From Intestinimonas butyriciproducens (GTDB lineage: Bacteria > Bacillota > Clostridia > Oscillospirales > Oscillospiraceae): 64,000 nt of DNA. Shown here piece by piece: positions 51,501-59,042 of the stretch. Position numbers and translations under genes: made by a program. The notes under the pieces were generated by a model. It saw only the letters and a list, made by a program, of their open reading frames with translations. It was not told where the DNA came from and made no database searches. The first letter of the stretch is position 1; the number at the start of each line of letters is the position of its first letter. Location: assembly GCF_004154955.1 (NCBI RefSeq), contig NZ_CP011524.1:1550001-1614000 (forward strand). The letters run 5' to 3'.

Positions 51501-52693
51501 GACTGCGTACCGGGAAGGGATCAGTCTCTTATGTGTGGAGCGGCGGGGAGCTTGTACTGGAGGGAAATACCCGGTATTTCTATGGCCTGGATTTGATCGC
51601 AGAATTAACTGATTATGAATTTGATGAGGTATATTATTTTCATGATGCGCACGGAAATGTAGTCACGACGTCACACCGGGCGATCAATTATACCGCTAAT
51701 TCTGCACTGGAAGGGGAGGATCAGGGGGCGGTACAGCGGAAACCCGACCCAAGCGAATTTGAGTACATATTTAGCGGTCAGGAGTGGTATGACGCATTTG
51801 GCGTGAGGGACTCCAGCATCGTAAAGAGCGGTTTTGGCTATTGCGGAGAATATCAGGACAGGGAAACTCAAAATTACTACCTCAGGGCCAGATATTATGA
51901 CCCGGAAATTGGGAGATTTGTAAACAAAGATATTGTAAGAAATGGAGAAAATTGGTATATTTATTGTAATAATAACCCGGTGACATTTTGTGATACTTAT
52001 GGCCTTGAACCAATTGCAGTTCGAGCAACAATTGAAGGGTTAGGTGGAAACGTATCTTGGAATAATGAATATAAATATGCAACTGTAACTTTAGATGGGA
52101 ATTCGGTTTTTTTGCATGGAGGAGATTTTATAGGAACATATATTGACAATGGAGTAATGTATACCGATGACGAGATGCTATTTTTGTCATTGGGTTCTAG
52201 TTTCAGTCTAGGGAAGGGATGGTCTGGACGCATAGATAGGGGCGGAGCAGGAAAAGAATACATGAGACATGTTCATATCTTAAAAGACGGAAAGGAATGG
52301 ATACAAAACGAAGATGGGTCTCCACACGATCATCATAAAAATCCTCCGGGTTCTCCACCCCGAGGAGTCCTTAAAGAACTCAAGAAACAAAAGAATTGGG
52401 ATTGGGAGCAGAAAGAGGCAGATTGGATTAGTAAAATTGAAATTATAGCGGCAGATAGCGGATATTATTTTATTACGTATCCTAATGGGAGGCAGGTAAC
52501 GATTTACGAGGGTACTAACCCTATTTCTATATCGGCGTATCCAAGTAATCGAGACTTAAAAGGTTATTACTATGAAGCAACGTATACAGAAATAGCGTCT
52601 ATGCCTACAAATACAATGATTGTTCTGCCGTTTGTAAGTCCTACAACGGGAGTTATTCCAGGAGTGGTTCCGGTACCCATCCCTGTGCCATAA
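48446..52693 (+). CDS. RHS/YD-repeat core and C-terminal tip, 3' part
   Basis: Continuation of the RHS protein; from 48446 the frame reads ARIGIAGYVETRAISSYYEG and the first ATG is at 48629. More than twenty YD repeats (Y-x2-G-N-x3-x-Y-D type, such as YTYDERGNTTGI, YDGMGRLTEETR, YDYLGNRIQTKRD) form the shell. It closes with the conserved YYLRARYYDPEIGRFVNKDIV and NNPVTFCDTYGLEP, after which comes a variable tip of about 228 residues. Joined to the 5' part, the protein would have about 2,142 residues. It is expected to be exported and to enclose and deliver the tip. Confidence 0.9.
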   Translation, partial: ARIGIAGYVETRAISSYYEGWEEADETAVRRNFKQYEYGDYSNIETPYTTNYTYQTVVYTNMYRHPSPDELICIWKKNCETYTFDKDHLQTNYERKAYQDTQFEDVNTDTDLPTDVASLVQTTAYTYNDDNLPTQLSDRIYTRGSTSYMLREYNFTYDDKGNVLTEKYPNGQTTTYTYNASYSIPLTKTYQQNSSTTIVETNTLTSDGKNIASSEVKSNGTVVSKTGYTYGTDGRVSRVRTYIDATRYVDHLYAYGNAANLTEHKVTGVKTVTGGTAAGSPGYAAGTIAEAFQYDGRGRLTLVKNGKWSSIEIDYDPLGRITCVTYPNGSTESYDYSVHTHTSTDTPNTVTYTNRAGTAFRYRYDKAGNLIEVYDETGNRALKKLEYDSSNRPISEIIYSTYGPSAHTKYRYDTLDRVITLRKVNASGAATYEESYTYTDGAGKTEQRIVGDSSAPAMTNTFYTDNMGNTVKRGRYIGSTETLETYLYDYLGNRIQTKRDITTGSSGVVVEQAAYNYAGQPTSVTNAGGKVYAYQYDWLGRQSSGTDPKNSRTQYSYDVLGRLLEEKTPFTVIDGTTLYASTRYTYDAGGNITTRAVSNGAAELNASASWSTTEYAYDSSGNLVRVTRHPSGSTSVYTQYYYDAAGNLARVYTGQSAPLTVSGLDQVSGTPVSVTKYSYDGYGNLISMTDPLNRLETSSYDQNGQLRSRTDRNGNITSYTYDERGNTTGITVKTSGGQTLGTLTNTFSKTGQLASTSSGSQTIQYKYDSGGRMIQETAGTTVKTYTYNYQDLCTGVSIKQNGTSKYYATYEYNALGQLLSMTGKTSTGTAATSVSATYSYDANGNCTSVCYPDIIPDEGYQTYSYNNANLVTNTTIVGGYTYDYTYLLDGNQSSLSSGGNTIQYTYDGMGRLTEETRTRGSSTVYSKAYGYDRRGNRTSLTTGTRSVSYTYDAGNRLLSMTDSTGGSTKTTAYTYDNNGNTLTESQGTNSIVYGYDGFNRQTSATVNGVSTSYTYGPDGLRTGKGSVSYVWSGGELVLEGNTRYFYGLDLIAELTDYEFDEVYYFHDAHGNVVTTSHRAINYTANSALEGEDQGAVQRKPDPSEFEYIFSGQEWYDAFGVRDSSIVKSGFGYCGEYQDRETQNYYLRARYYDPEIGRFVNKDIVRNGENWYIYCNNNPVTFCDTYGLEPIAVRATIEGLGGNVSWNNEYKYATVTLDGNSVFLHGGDFIGTYIDNGVMYTDDEMLFLSLGSSFSLGKGWSGRIDRGGAGKEYMRHVHILKDGKEWIQNEDGSPHDHHKNPPGSPPRGVLKELKKQKNWDWEQKEADWISKIEIIAADSGYYFITYPNGRQVTIYEGTNPISISAYPSNRDLKGYYYEATYTEIASMPTNTMIVLPFVSPTTGVIPGVVPVPIPVP
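52010..52693 (+). other. RHS C-terminal tip: putative toxin domain
   Basis: The 228 residues after the core-closing DTYGLEP differ sharply in composition (AT-rich codons). They begin with a stalk-like IAVRATIEGLGGNVSWNNEYKYATVTL, followed by KEYMRHVHILKDGKEWIQ, DGSPHDHHKNPPGSPPRG and a Lys/Trp-rich helix KELKKQKNWDWEQKEADW, and a hydrophobic Pro-rich end. The clustered histidines and aspartates could form a metal-dependent active site, but I recognise no known toxin family. Position fits the polymorphic-toxin rule of core, tip, then immunity gene. Confidence 0.65.
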
Positions 52694-52706
52694 AGAGGAG
52701 AGAAAA

Positions 52707-53429
52707 ATGAAAAATGGGAAAAAAGAATTATATGTAAAAATAGTGCCCGAAAAAAATGAAATTGTCTGTTCCGGACTTAGCTTTGATGATTTTATTTGTT
52801 ATTTGCCTGAACCAATAGAAAATTTAATAAACATCGCAATAGATACCTGTGTAGAAGTTTCTGAAACAAACTATAAAAAAGGCTTTCCACTATTTGAGGG
52901 AAAGGCTGCAATAAAAAAAATTGCGGAACAAGAGTCATATTGTTTTGGGAACTTTTGTTTTGTGGACTATTGTTCTTCAGAACAAGTGGATCAATTAACG
53001 GCACAGGAAATTTCGGAACTGCTCTACTTAGGCCATATGTTTGAGCCGCTTCATTCACCGTTCTTTCCACAACTACAAAATCGATTTGCATATTTATCCC
53101 ATGATGATAGTTGGTACTGGAAGCTATATGCACAAAATATTGATGACTTTCTCTACATCCTATGCGGTCGACTGGCAAAATGCATAGAGTTACCTTTGCC
53201 GGATAATACTCAAATGATACATGAACAGTTGCTGTATAAGGCGAGAGAGGGGATACTAATTGATTTGAATGAAGCTGTTTGCAAAAACAATGGCATTGAT
53301 GTAAGACTATATACTATTGGAGAGTACGCAAATATGGATAAAATATTGAATTATCTCAGCCAGATAAAAAAAGAGGCAAATAAGACGAACTGGATTCACT
53401 TCAGGGGAAAGGAGTGGTCTATTTCATGA
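52707..53429 (+). CDS. Candidate immunity protein for the RHS tip
   Basis: 240 residues, AT-rich, 13 bases after the RHS stop with AAAGAGGAGAG before the ATG. It is cytoplasmic with no signal or helices spanning the membrane, and has an acidic/aromatic mixture (CFGNFCFVDYCSSEQVDQLTAQEISELLYLGHMFEPLHSPFFPQLQNRFAYLSHDDSWYWKLY). No match to a named immunity family is apparent. The call rests on position, base composition and size, as for WapI-like genes. Confidence 0.7.
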   Translation: MKNGKKELYVKIVPEKNEIVCSGLSFDDFICYLPEPIENLINIAIDTCVEVSETNYKKGFPLFEGKAAIKKIAEQESYCFGNFCFVDYCSSEQVDQLTAQEISELLYLGHMFEPLHSPFFPQLQNRFAYLSHDDSWYWKLYAQNIDDFLYILCGRLAKCIELPLPDNTQMIHEQLLYKAREGILIDLNEAVCKNNGIDVRLYTIGEYANMDKILNYLSQIKKEANKTNWIHFRGKEWSIS

Positions 53430-53513
53430 GGACAGTCAGGAACGTTTGCCCAGATACAGTGCAAGAAGTTGAGCATTAAATTAAAATCCGACCAACTGCC
53501 TCGCCAGTAGATT

Positions 53514-53566
53514 TACACCTACAATAACAACGGCAATATGCTCACTGAGAGTCAGAGAGCAAACGT
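53514..53566 (+). pseudogene. Orphan fragment of the RHS core
   Basis: The stretch TACACCTACAATAACAACGG... closely repeats 51364-51416 of the RHS core: it reads YTYNNNGNMLTESQRAN against YTYDNNGNTLTESQGTN. A TAG precedes it at 53508-53510 and the frame continues open to 53672. This is a leftover of an earlier or alternative RHS 3' end. The rest of 53430-53772 shows no gene. Confidence 0.8.
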
Positions 53567-53772
53567 AGCGCCGCCAGAAACGATAGCCATGATTTCCAAT
53601 GATCCCAACCAGTCTGTTATCGAAGCTAGTATTGATTCATATTGCTGTGATACAGCCTGTTGGTATGCTTGAGTCGAGCATATGTGAATGGCAATTTAAA
53701 CGACGCAGATAGTTTGCATCATTAGTACGGTGGGTGCGGGAATACAACGAACATAGATAGATTTACTGCCTT

Positions 53773-53813
53773 GGCATAGCCGCCGGAATCATTGTGATTC
53801 CGGCGGCTATGCC
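53773..53813. repeat. Strong perfect hairpin between the RHS locus and spoIIIA
   Basis: 19-bp perfect inverted repeat (53773-53791 with 53795-53813), 3-base loop, no T-run on either side. It could be a terminator of an unusual type or an element end. Confidence 0.7.
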
Positions 53814-53904
53814 ATTTAGTGAGGGAAATTTTTCTCCGGCCGTCATAGACATGGACAACCCCACATAGAATGGAGCATCACACAGAAGAAGGGAGCTGGA
53901 AAAG

Positions 53905-54846
53905 GTGCGGGCTCCGGAAGAGGCATATGCGGTCGAGCGGTTTGAACAGGCGGCGGCGCTGCTACCGCATGAACTCAGACAAGGGGTGCAGAGGCTTTCG
54001 ACAGCAGAGAAGGCCAGAGCAGAAGAGTTTCGGCTTCGGGCGGGCAGACCGCCGATGGTTGCAGATCCGACGGGGGAACGGACGGTACCGGGCTGCGGTC
54101 AATGCCCGATCACCGCCGCCGATCTGACGGGAGTACTGGAGGTTGCCAGTCAGGCGTCGACACATACGGTATTGGACCGGGTAAAAAGCGGCTTTGTTAC
54201 TGTCCGGGGCGGATATCGGGTGGGTCTATGTGGAAGTGCGGTGATGAAGGATGGAGAAGTATGCAATGTAAAACAGATCTCTTCGCTTGCCATCCGGATC
54301 GCCCGGGAGGTCCCGGGGGCGGGAGCTGAGGTCTTGCCGCAGTTGTGGGAGGCAGGCACCCTGCAGAGTACGCTCCTTCTCTCGCCGCCCGGCGGAGGGA
54401 AGACGACTCTCCTGCGGGATTTGATTCGCCGCATTTCCGACGGTGTTGGAGGGCCGCCCCTTCGAGTGGGGGTGGTCGACGAGCGTGGGGAGCTTGCCGC
54501 CATGTATAACGGCGTCCCAATGACACAAGTGGGGATAAGAACGGATGTGATGGACGGGTGCCCCAAGGCGGCAGGTCTGATGATGCTGCTGCGCGGGATG
54601 AACCCTCAGGTCCTGGCGGCGGATGAGATCACGGCGCCGGAGGATGTGGAGGCGCTGGAGCAGGCAGCCGGCTGTGGAGTCGCCCTCTTGTGCAGCGCGC
54701 ACGGGGGGACGCCGGACGACCTGCGGCGGCGTCCTCTGTACCGCCGGCTTCTGGCAGGCGGTATCTTTCGCCAGGCGGTTCTCATCGAGCTGCGCGGGGG
54801 CAGGCGGAACTACCGAGTAGTGCCGCTGGAGGAGGGGTTGAGATGA
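53905..54846 (+). CDS. spoIIIAA: Stage III sporulation protein AA
   Basis: 313 residues from GTG. An AAA/secretion-ATPase fold with Walker A LLLSPPGGGKTTLLRDLIRRIS, VGVVDERGELAAMYNGVP, DVMDGCPKAAGLMMLLRGMNPQVLAADEITAPEDVEAL (Walker B) and LLCSAHGGTPDDLRRRPLY. It is the motor of the SpoIIIA-SpoIIQ channel between mother cell and forespore. GGGAGCTGGAAAAG precedes the GTG. First of eight overlapping or closely spaced genes; expected to be sigma-E driven, though I see no clear sigma-E box. Confidence 0.95.
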   Translation: MRAPEEAYAVERFEQAAALLPHELRQGVQRLSTAEKARAEEFRLRAGRPPMVADPTGERTVPGCGQCPITAADLTGVLEVASQASTHTVLDRVKSGFVTVRGGYRVGLCGSAVMKDGEVCNVKQISSLAIRIAREVPGAGAEVLPQLWEAGTLQSTLLLSPPGGGKTTLLRDLIRRISDGVGGPPLRVGVVDERGELAAMYNGVPMTQVGIRTDVMDGCPKAAGLMMLLRGMNPQVLAADEITAPEDVEALEQAAGCGVALLCSAHGGTPDDLRRRPLYRRLLAGGIFRQAVLIELRGGRRNYRVVPLEEGLR

Positions 54847-55358
54847 TCCGGTGGATTGGAGCGCTCCTCCTGATGGCGGGCGCGGCAGGTCTGGGCTTAG
54901 GCGCGGCGGCACAGCTTCGGACAAGAGTGGCCAGTCTGCGCTCCCTGGTGGGGGCCCTGGGTCAACTGGAGAGGGAGCTTACGTTTCGCCTTACGCCGAT
55001 GCCGGAGCTGATGGAGCGGCTGGCACGGCAGTCACAGGGGCCGGCGGCCTATCTGTTCGCACACTGCAGGGACCACCTCTGGGAGCTGGGCGAAAAGAGC
55101 TTTGGCCAGCTATGGAGAGAGGCGCTGGACGGCGAACCTGACCTCCTACTGGACGAACGGGAAAGTCAGATCCTGCTCGAGTTGGGCGAAGTATTGGGGA
55201 GATATGACGTGGAAGGACAGAGCGGGGCCCTGCGGAATTCGGTGCTGGAGCTGGGGCGATGTCTCGCCGGGGCGGAAGAAGAGCAGCGGAGGCTGGGAAG
55301 GGTCTACACCACGCTGGGACTGGGCTCCGGGGCCATGCTGGTTATTCTGTTGTTATGA
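54843..55358 (+). CDS. spoIIIAB: Stage III sporulation protein AB
   Basis: 171 residues, type-II-secretion F-like. N-terminal helix MIRWIGALLLMAGAAGLGLGAA, then LRSLVGALGQLERELTFRLTPMPELMERLA and the C-terminal EEEQRRLGRVYTTLGLGSGAMLVILLL anchor, all typical of SpoIIIAB. ATGA overlap with spoIIIAA. Confidence 0.95.
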   Translation: MIRWIGALLLMAGAAGLGLGAAAQLRTRVASLRSLVGALGQLERELTFRLTPMPELMERLARQSQGPAAYLFAHCRDHLWELGEKSFGQLWREALDGEPDLLLDERESQILLELGEVLGRYDVEGQSGALRNSVLELGRCLAGAEEEQRRLGRVYTTLGLGSGAMLVILLL

Positions 55359-55388
55359 CTGATATCAATGCGGGGATGTGGAGAAGGC

Positions 55389-55583
55389 ATGAACGTAGAC
55401 CTCATATTCAAAATTGCGGCGATCGGGATACTGGTGTCGGTGCTCAACCAGGTGCTCACTCGGTCCGGGCGGGACGAGCAGGCCACCATGACCACACTGG
55501 CGGGTCTTGTGGTGGTTCTCATGATGGTGGTCCAGGAGATCAGCGATCTCTTCAACCTGGTAAAGAACCTGTTTGGGCTGTAG
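55389..55583 (+). CDS. spoIIIAC: Stage III sporulation protein AC
   Basis: 64 residues, two membrane helices: MNVDLIFKIAAIGILVSVLNQVLTRSGRDEQATMTTLAGLVVVLMMVVQEISDLF. This matches SpoIIIAC closely. GTGGAGAAGGC lies before the ATG at 55389; the frame extends seven codons further without a ribosome site. Confidence 0.95.
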   Translation: MNVDLIFKIAAIGILVSVLNQVLTRSGRDEQATMTTLAGLVVVLMMVVQEISDLFNLVKNLFGL

Positions 55584-55586
55584 TCT

Positions 55587-55973
55587 ATGCCGGATATGGT
55601 AAAGATCGCGGCCATTGCGGTGGCCGCCGCACTGTGCGCAGTGGTGGTCAAAAAGAATGTGGCCGAGCTGGGGATGGTGCTGGCGCTGTGCGCCGGAGCG
55701 ATCATCCTGAGCTGCTCGCTGGGAGCGCTGGAGGGAGTCAAGGAGCTGATGGACACCCTGGCGGATACGGCGGGACTCTCGCCTGCGGTATTGGCGCCCG
55801 TTGTCAAAACAGTAGGGATCGCAGTGCTGACCAGAGTCTCGGCAGAGCTCTGCCGGGACGCGAAAGAGGGGGGGATTGCCGCGTTCGTAGAGACGGCGGG
55901 CGCGGCGGCGGCGCTGCTTGTGTCTCTTCCTCTATTGAAGACGGTGTTGAGTATGGTGACAGGGCTCCTATAG
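55587..55973 (+). CDS. spoIIIAD: Stage III sporulation protein AD
   Basis: 128 residues, four helices. MPDMVKIAAIAVAAALCAVVVKKNVAELGMVLALCAGAIIL and LAPVVKTVGIAVLTRVSAELCRDAKEGGIAAFVETAGAAAAL are family hallmarks. Begins 4 bases after spoIIIAC. Confidence 0.95.
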   Translation: MPDMVKIAAIAVAAALCAVVVKKNVAELGMVLALCAGAIILSCSLGALEGVKELMDTLADTAGLSPAVLAPVVKTVGIAVLTRVSAELCRDAKEGGIAAFVETAGAAAALLVSLPLLKTVLSMVTGLL

Positions 55974-56005
55974 CGGCGTCCGGCCGGAGGGAAGAGGGGC
56001 GACGG

Positions 56006-57127
56006 ATGACGGGAATACATAGGAAAATTAAAAAAATTCTGATGCTGATCCTTTTCACCTGCCTTTTTGTTCTTCCGGCGGCGGCATCCTCATCTGAGGA
56101 CGTATTGGACGAGCAGTCCAAGGTGCTGGGGCTGGACAAACTGGCAGAGGCGGCGGGCGAGTACAGCCCCGGAGATACTGTGACTGGGGTGGATCTGGAT
56201 GCCGGGCTTCAGGATTTGTTGGATACCGGCAGCGACCAATTGGCGGGTGTCCTCCGCAAGGCGGTGCGGAGCGGTGTGCTGCTTTTGACCGTGGTGCTCT
56301 TGTGTTCTCTCGCGCAGGGAACGTGCGAGGCCATTGGAGATCCCGGGGGACTTCAGGTAGTTCCGCTGGTGGAGGCGCTGGCCATCACGGCCATTTCCGT
56401 CGCAGATGTCCATTCCCTGATTGGAATGGGGAGAGAGGCGCTGGACAATATGACCGCTTTTTCCAAGATACTGCTGCCTACCATGGCGGTGGCCACGGCT
56501 GCCAGCGGGGCGCCCGGCGGGGCGGCGGCCAGACAGATGGCTACCATGCTCTTCTCCACGGTGCTGATGAGCCTGATCACCAAGCTGCTCCTACCCCTTG
56601 TGTATGGGTATATTGCCGCTTGTGTGGCCCATGCGGCGGTGGGGAACGAGGGGCTCAAGCGCATTGCCGGGGTGCTCAAGTGGACGGTCACCTCGATCCT
56701 TACAGTATTGCTGTTGGTATTTGTGGGCTATCTCACAGTCAGCGGGGTCATTGCAGGGACGGCGGATGCAGTGGCGGTCAAGGCGGCCAAATTTACGGTC
56801 TCAAGCATGGTGCCTGTGGTGGGCGGTATCCTTTCCGACGCGGCGGAGACCGTTCTGGCCGGCGCAGGAATTTTGAAAAATGCGGTGGGGGTGTTCGGCA
56901 TGCTGGTGATTCTCTCCATGTGTGTGGTCCCTTTCCTGCAACTGGGGATACATTACCTGGCCTATAAGCTGACCGCCGCCCTGGCGGCCACGGTGGCGGA
57001 TGGGAGGACCTCCGGACTGATCGACGGTCTTGGCGGTGCATTCGGACTCATCCTGGGTATGACGGGAGCTTCCGCAATGCTGCTCTTGGTATCCATGGTA
57101 TCGGCAGTGTCTATGGTGACGCCATGA
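56006..57127 (+). CDS. spoIIIAE: Stage III sporulation protein AE
   Basis: 373 residues with an N-terminal signal (IKKILMLILFTCLFVLPAAA) and about seven membrane helices. FSKILLPTMAVATAASGAPGGAAARQMATMLFSTVLMSLITKLLLPLVYGYIA and VAVKAAKFTVSSMVPVVGGILSDAAETVLAGAGILKNAVG are the conserved SpoIIIAE core. GAAGAGGGGCG precedes ATG 56006; the long open frame upstream overlaps other genes and is not coding. Confidence 0.96.
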   Translation: MTGIHRKIKKILMLILFTCLFVLPAAASSSEDVLDEQSKVLGLDKLAEAAGEYSPGDTVTGVDLDAGLQDLLDTGSDQLAGVLRKAVRSGVLLLTVVLLCSLAQGTCEAIGDPGGLQVVPLVEALAITAISVADVHSLIGMGREALDNMTAFSKILLPTMAVATAASGAPGGAAARQMATMLFSTVLMSLITKLLLPLVYGYIAACVAHAAVGNEGLKRIAGVLKWTVTSILTVLLLVFVGYLTVSGVIAGTADAVAVKAAKFTVSSMVPVVGGILSDAAETVLAGAGILKNAVGVFGMLVILSMCVVPFLQLGIHYLAYKLTAALAATVADGRTSGLIDGLGGAFGLILGMTGASAMLLLVSMVSAVSMVTP

Positions 57128-57618
57128 TGGAATTGTTGCGGCAGTGGCTGGTTGGGATCACCTGCGCAGCTATGATCGTGGCGCTGGCGGACAGTCTTAC
57201 ACCGTCTGGTACCGTGAGGAAGATCGGGAGGATGGCGGGAGGCTTATTGCTCCTGGTTGCTGTGGTCCAGCCGGTCCTGCATGTGGATTTCAGCGTTCTG
57301 GCAGCGTCCGCCGTCCAGATAGAGCTGGAGAGTACGCAGAATGAGCTGGAAAAAACTGATTTGGAACTGATGAAAACCATCATAGGAGAGAAGACGGGCG
57401 CATATATTCTGGACAAGGCGGAAGCACTGGGGGTCCCCTGCAAGAGGGTGACCGTAACATGCACAGTAGGAGAGGACGGCGTGCCCTATCCCTCCGCAGT
57501 GTCCATCACGGGAGCGCCTGGCGGGGAGGAGAGACGCCTCCTGGCACGTATCATAGAGGCGGACTTGGCGATTCCCGAGGAATGTCAAACTTACGAAAGC
57601 GGGGATGGAGCATCATGA
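57124..57618 (+). CDS. spoIIIAF: Stage III sporulation protein AF
   Basis: 164 residues. Two N-terminal helices (LRQWLVGITCAAMIVALADSLTPSGTVRKIGRMAGGLLLLVAVVQPVL), then a soluble ring-building domain. TPSGTVRKIGRM and GGLLLL match SpoIIIAF. ATGA overlaps on both sides. Confidence 0.93.
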   Translation: MMELLRQWLVGITCAAMIVALADSLTPSGTVRKIGRMAGGLLLLVAVVQPVLHVDFSVLAASAVQIELESTQNELEKTDLELMKTIIGEKTGAYILDKAEALGVPCKRVTVTCTVGEDGVPYPSAVSITGAPGGEERRLLARIIEADLAIPEECQTYESGDGAS

Positions 57619-58148
57619 GGGGAACGGATATGGCCGCCAAGGGCGGCAGGCGGCTGATGGAGCTGCTGGAAAAATATAAATTCGTGCTGCTGGTCCTGCT
57701 GGCTGGTATTCTCCTGCTCCTGCTACCCACCTTTGAAGGGGGAGATGGAACAGGAGGCTCAGGAAGAACTGATCCTCCGTCGGAGTTGGCCTTCGACCTG
57801 GAGGGTCTGGAAAAAAAACTGTCCGATACACTCTCGGAAGTAGAGGGAGCGGGAGAGGTCTCAGTGGTCCTTACTGTGAAGGCCAGCACGCGCCAAGTGC
57901 TGGCCCAGGACATCACCTCCTCTCAAAAGGAAGGGGCGGTGGATGAGGGGAGGACCACCGTAGTGGTCTCCAAGGGTTCCGGCAGGGAGGAGGCTGTGCC
58001 GCTTCAGCAGATATATCCGCAGTTTCAAGGCGCTCTGGTGGTCTGCCCCGGGGGAAGCGACCCGGAGGTACGGCTCAAGCTAGTGGAGGCGGTCTCTGCC
58101 CTGACCGGCCTGGGAAGCGATAAAATTTCAATTTGTAAAGGAAAGTAA
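57615..58148 (+). CDS. spoIIIAG: Stage III sporulation protein AG
   Basis: 177 residues. One helix (FVLLVLLAGILLLLLPTF) and a soluble domain with LEKKLSDTLSEVEGAGEVSVVLTVKAST and GALVVCPGGSDPEVRLKLVEAVSALTGLGSDKISICKG. SpoIIIAG forms the large ring of the mother-cell channel. Start overlaps the spoIIIAF stop; the frame before 57615 is shadow. Confidence 0.95.
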   Translation: MRGTDMAAKGGRRLMELLEKYKFVLLVLLAGILLLLLPTFEGGDGTGGSGRTDPPSELAFDLEGLEKKLSDTLSEVEGAGEVSVVLTVKASTRQVLAQDITSSQKEGAVDEGRTTVVVSKGSGREEAVPLQQIYPQFQGALVVCPGGSDPEVRLKLVEAVSALTGLGSDKISICKGK

Positions 58149-58162
58149 GGAGGAGACTTGAG

Positions 58163-58759
58163 ATGAAACTTTGGAAGCGGAACGCGGTGGTGGCCGCCAT
58201 CGTGCTGTTTGTGTGTGTGGCGGTATATCTCAACTGGTCCTACAGCCAGGATGGAGCCGGAGAGACCGCGGATACGGGGAAGGTGTTGGGAGAGGCGGCC
58301 CTGGTGGGCGGCAAAGCCACGGATCCGCTGCTCAAGGGAGAGAACGCATCATCACCCGCGCCTTCCGAGAGTCCTGCGGCGGGAGAAGAGGGACAGAGCA
58401 ACTCCAGCGGCTATTTTGCCAGTGCGCGTTTGAACCGTCAGCAGGCCAGGGACAGCGCCCTCTCTCTCCTCCAGGAGGCCGCAGCCGACGAGAAGGCGGA
58501 TCAAGCCTCGGTAGACCAGGCCAACGTTACGATCCAGGCGATGGCCACCTATACACTGGCCGAAGCCAATATTGAAAATTTGGTCACGGCAAAGGGATAC
58601 AGCGACTGTGTGGCGTTTCTCAACGATAACAGCATCAGCGTGGTGGTGTCCAACAACGGAACGCCGCTCGCCGACGCAGACACGGCAAAAATCAGCGAGA
58701 TCGTGATGGAGGAGACAGGGCTCAAAGCAAGTCAAATCAAAATCATCGAGGCGAGCTGA
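58163..58759 (+). CDS. spoIIIAH: Stage III sporulation protein AH
   Basis: 198 residues. One N-terminal helix (RNAVVAAIVLFVCVAVYLNWSY) and a C-terminal YscJ/FliF-like domain (YFASARLNRQQARDSALSLLQEAAADEKADQASVDQANVTIQAMA ... IENLVTAKGYSDCVAFLNDNSISVVV). It binds forespore SpoIIQ. AAGGAGGAG precedes the ATG. Closes the operon; terminator 5 bases on. Confidence 0.95.
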   Translation: MKLWKRNAVVAAIVLFVCVAVYLNWSYSQDGAGETADTGKVLGEAALVGGKATDPLLKGENASSPAPSESPAAGEEGQSNSSGYFASARLNRQQARDSALSLLQEAAADEKADQASVDQANVTIQAMATYTLAEANIENLVTAKGYSDCVAFLNDNSISVVVSNNGTPLADADTAKISEIVMEETGLKASQIKIIEAS

Positions 58760-58763
58760 ATGA

Positions 58764-58812
58764 AAGGGGCGGACCGGCGCGGCACAAGGTGTGCGCCGGT
58801 CCGCCCCTTCAA
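58764..58812 (+). terminator. Terminator of the spoIIIA operon
   Basis: 17-bp GC-rich perfect stem (58764-58780 with 58793-58809), weak T-run after it. Confidence 0.75.
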
Positions 58813-58869
58813 ATTTCAAAAATTGGATTGTAAATGGCCGGCCTTTGTGGTAGAATAGCAACAATCGGT

Positions 58870-59010
58870 GTATTGTGTGCGTCGTCCCGCCGCAGCGGGG
58901 CAGCCTAGCCCCACATGGGGCTACAACTGCCCAGGGGCCATGTGATGCCCCAAACCGGCGTCGCCGGTTTCCACGGCGGTGGCCATGTCGCCGAGGCCAT
59001 CGTGTTGTAA
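58870..59010 (+). other. Palindrome-rich leader before the Asp23 gene
   Basis: The stretch contains several short perfect stems in a row: AGCCCCACATGGGGCT (58907-58922), GGGGC...GCCCC (about 58934-58951), AAACCGGCGTCGCCGGTTT (58952-58970) and GGCC...GGCC (about 58979-58998). No coding frame is convincing. Could be a structured leader RNA; no known riboswitch recognised. Confidence 0.4.
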
Positions 59011-59042
59011 TCCCTGAACATGATAAAAGGAGCGTGACCACT

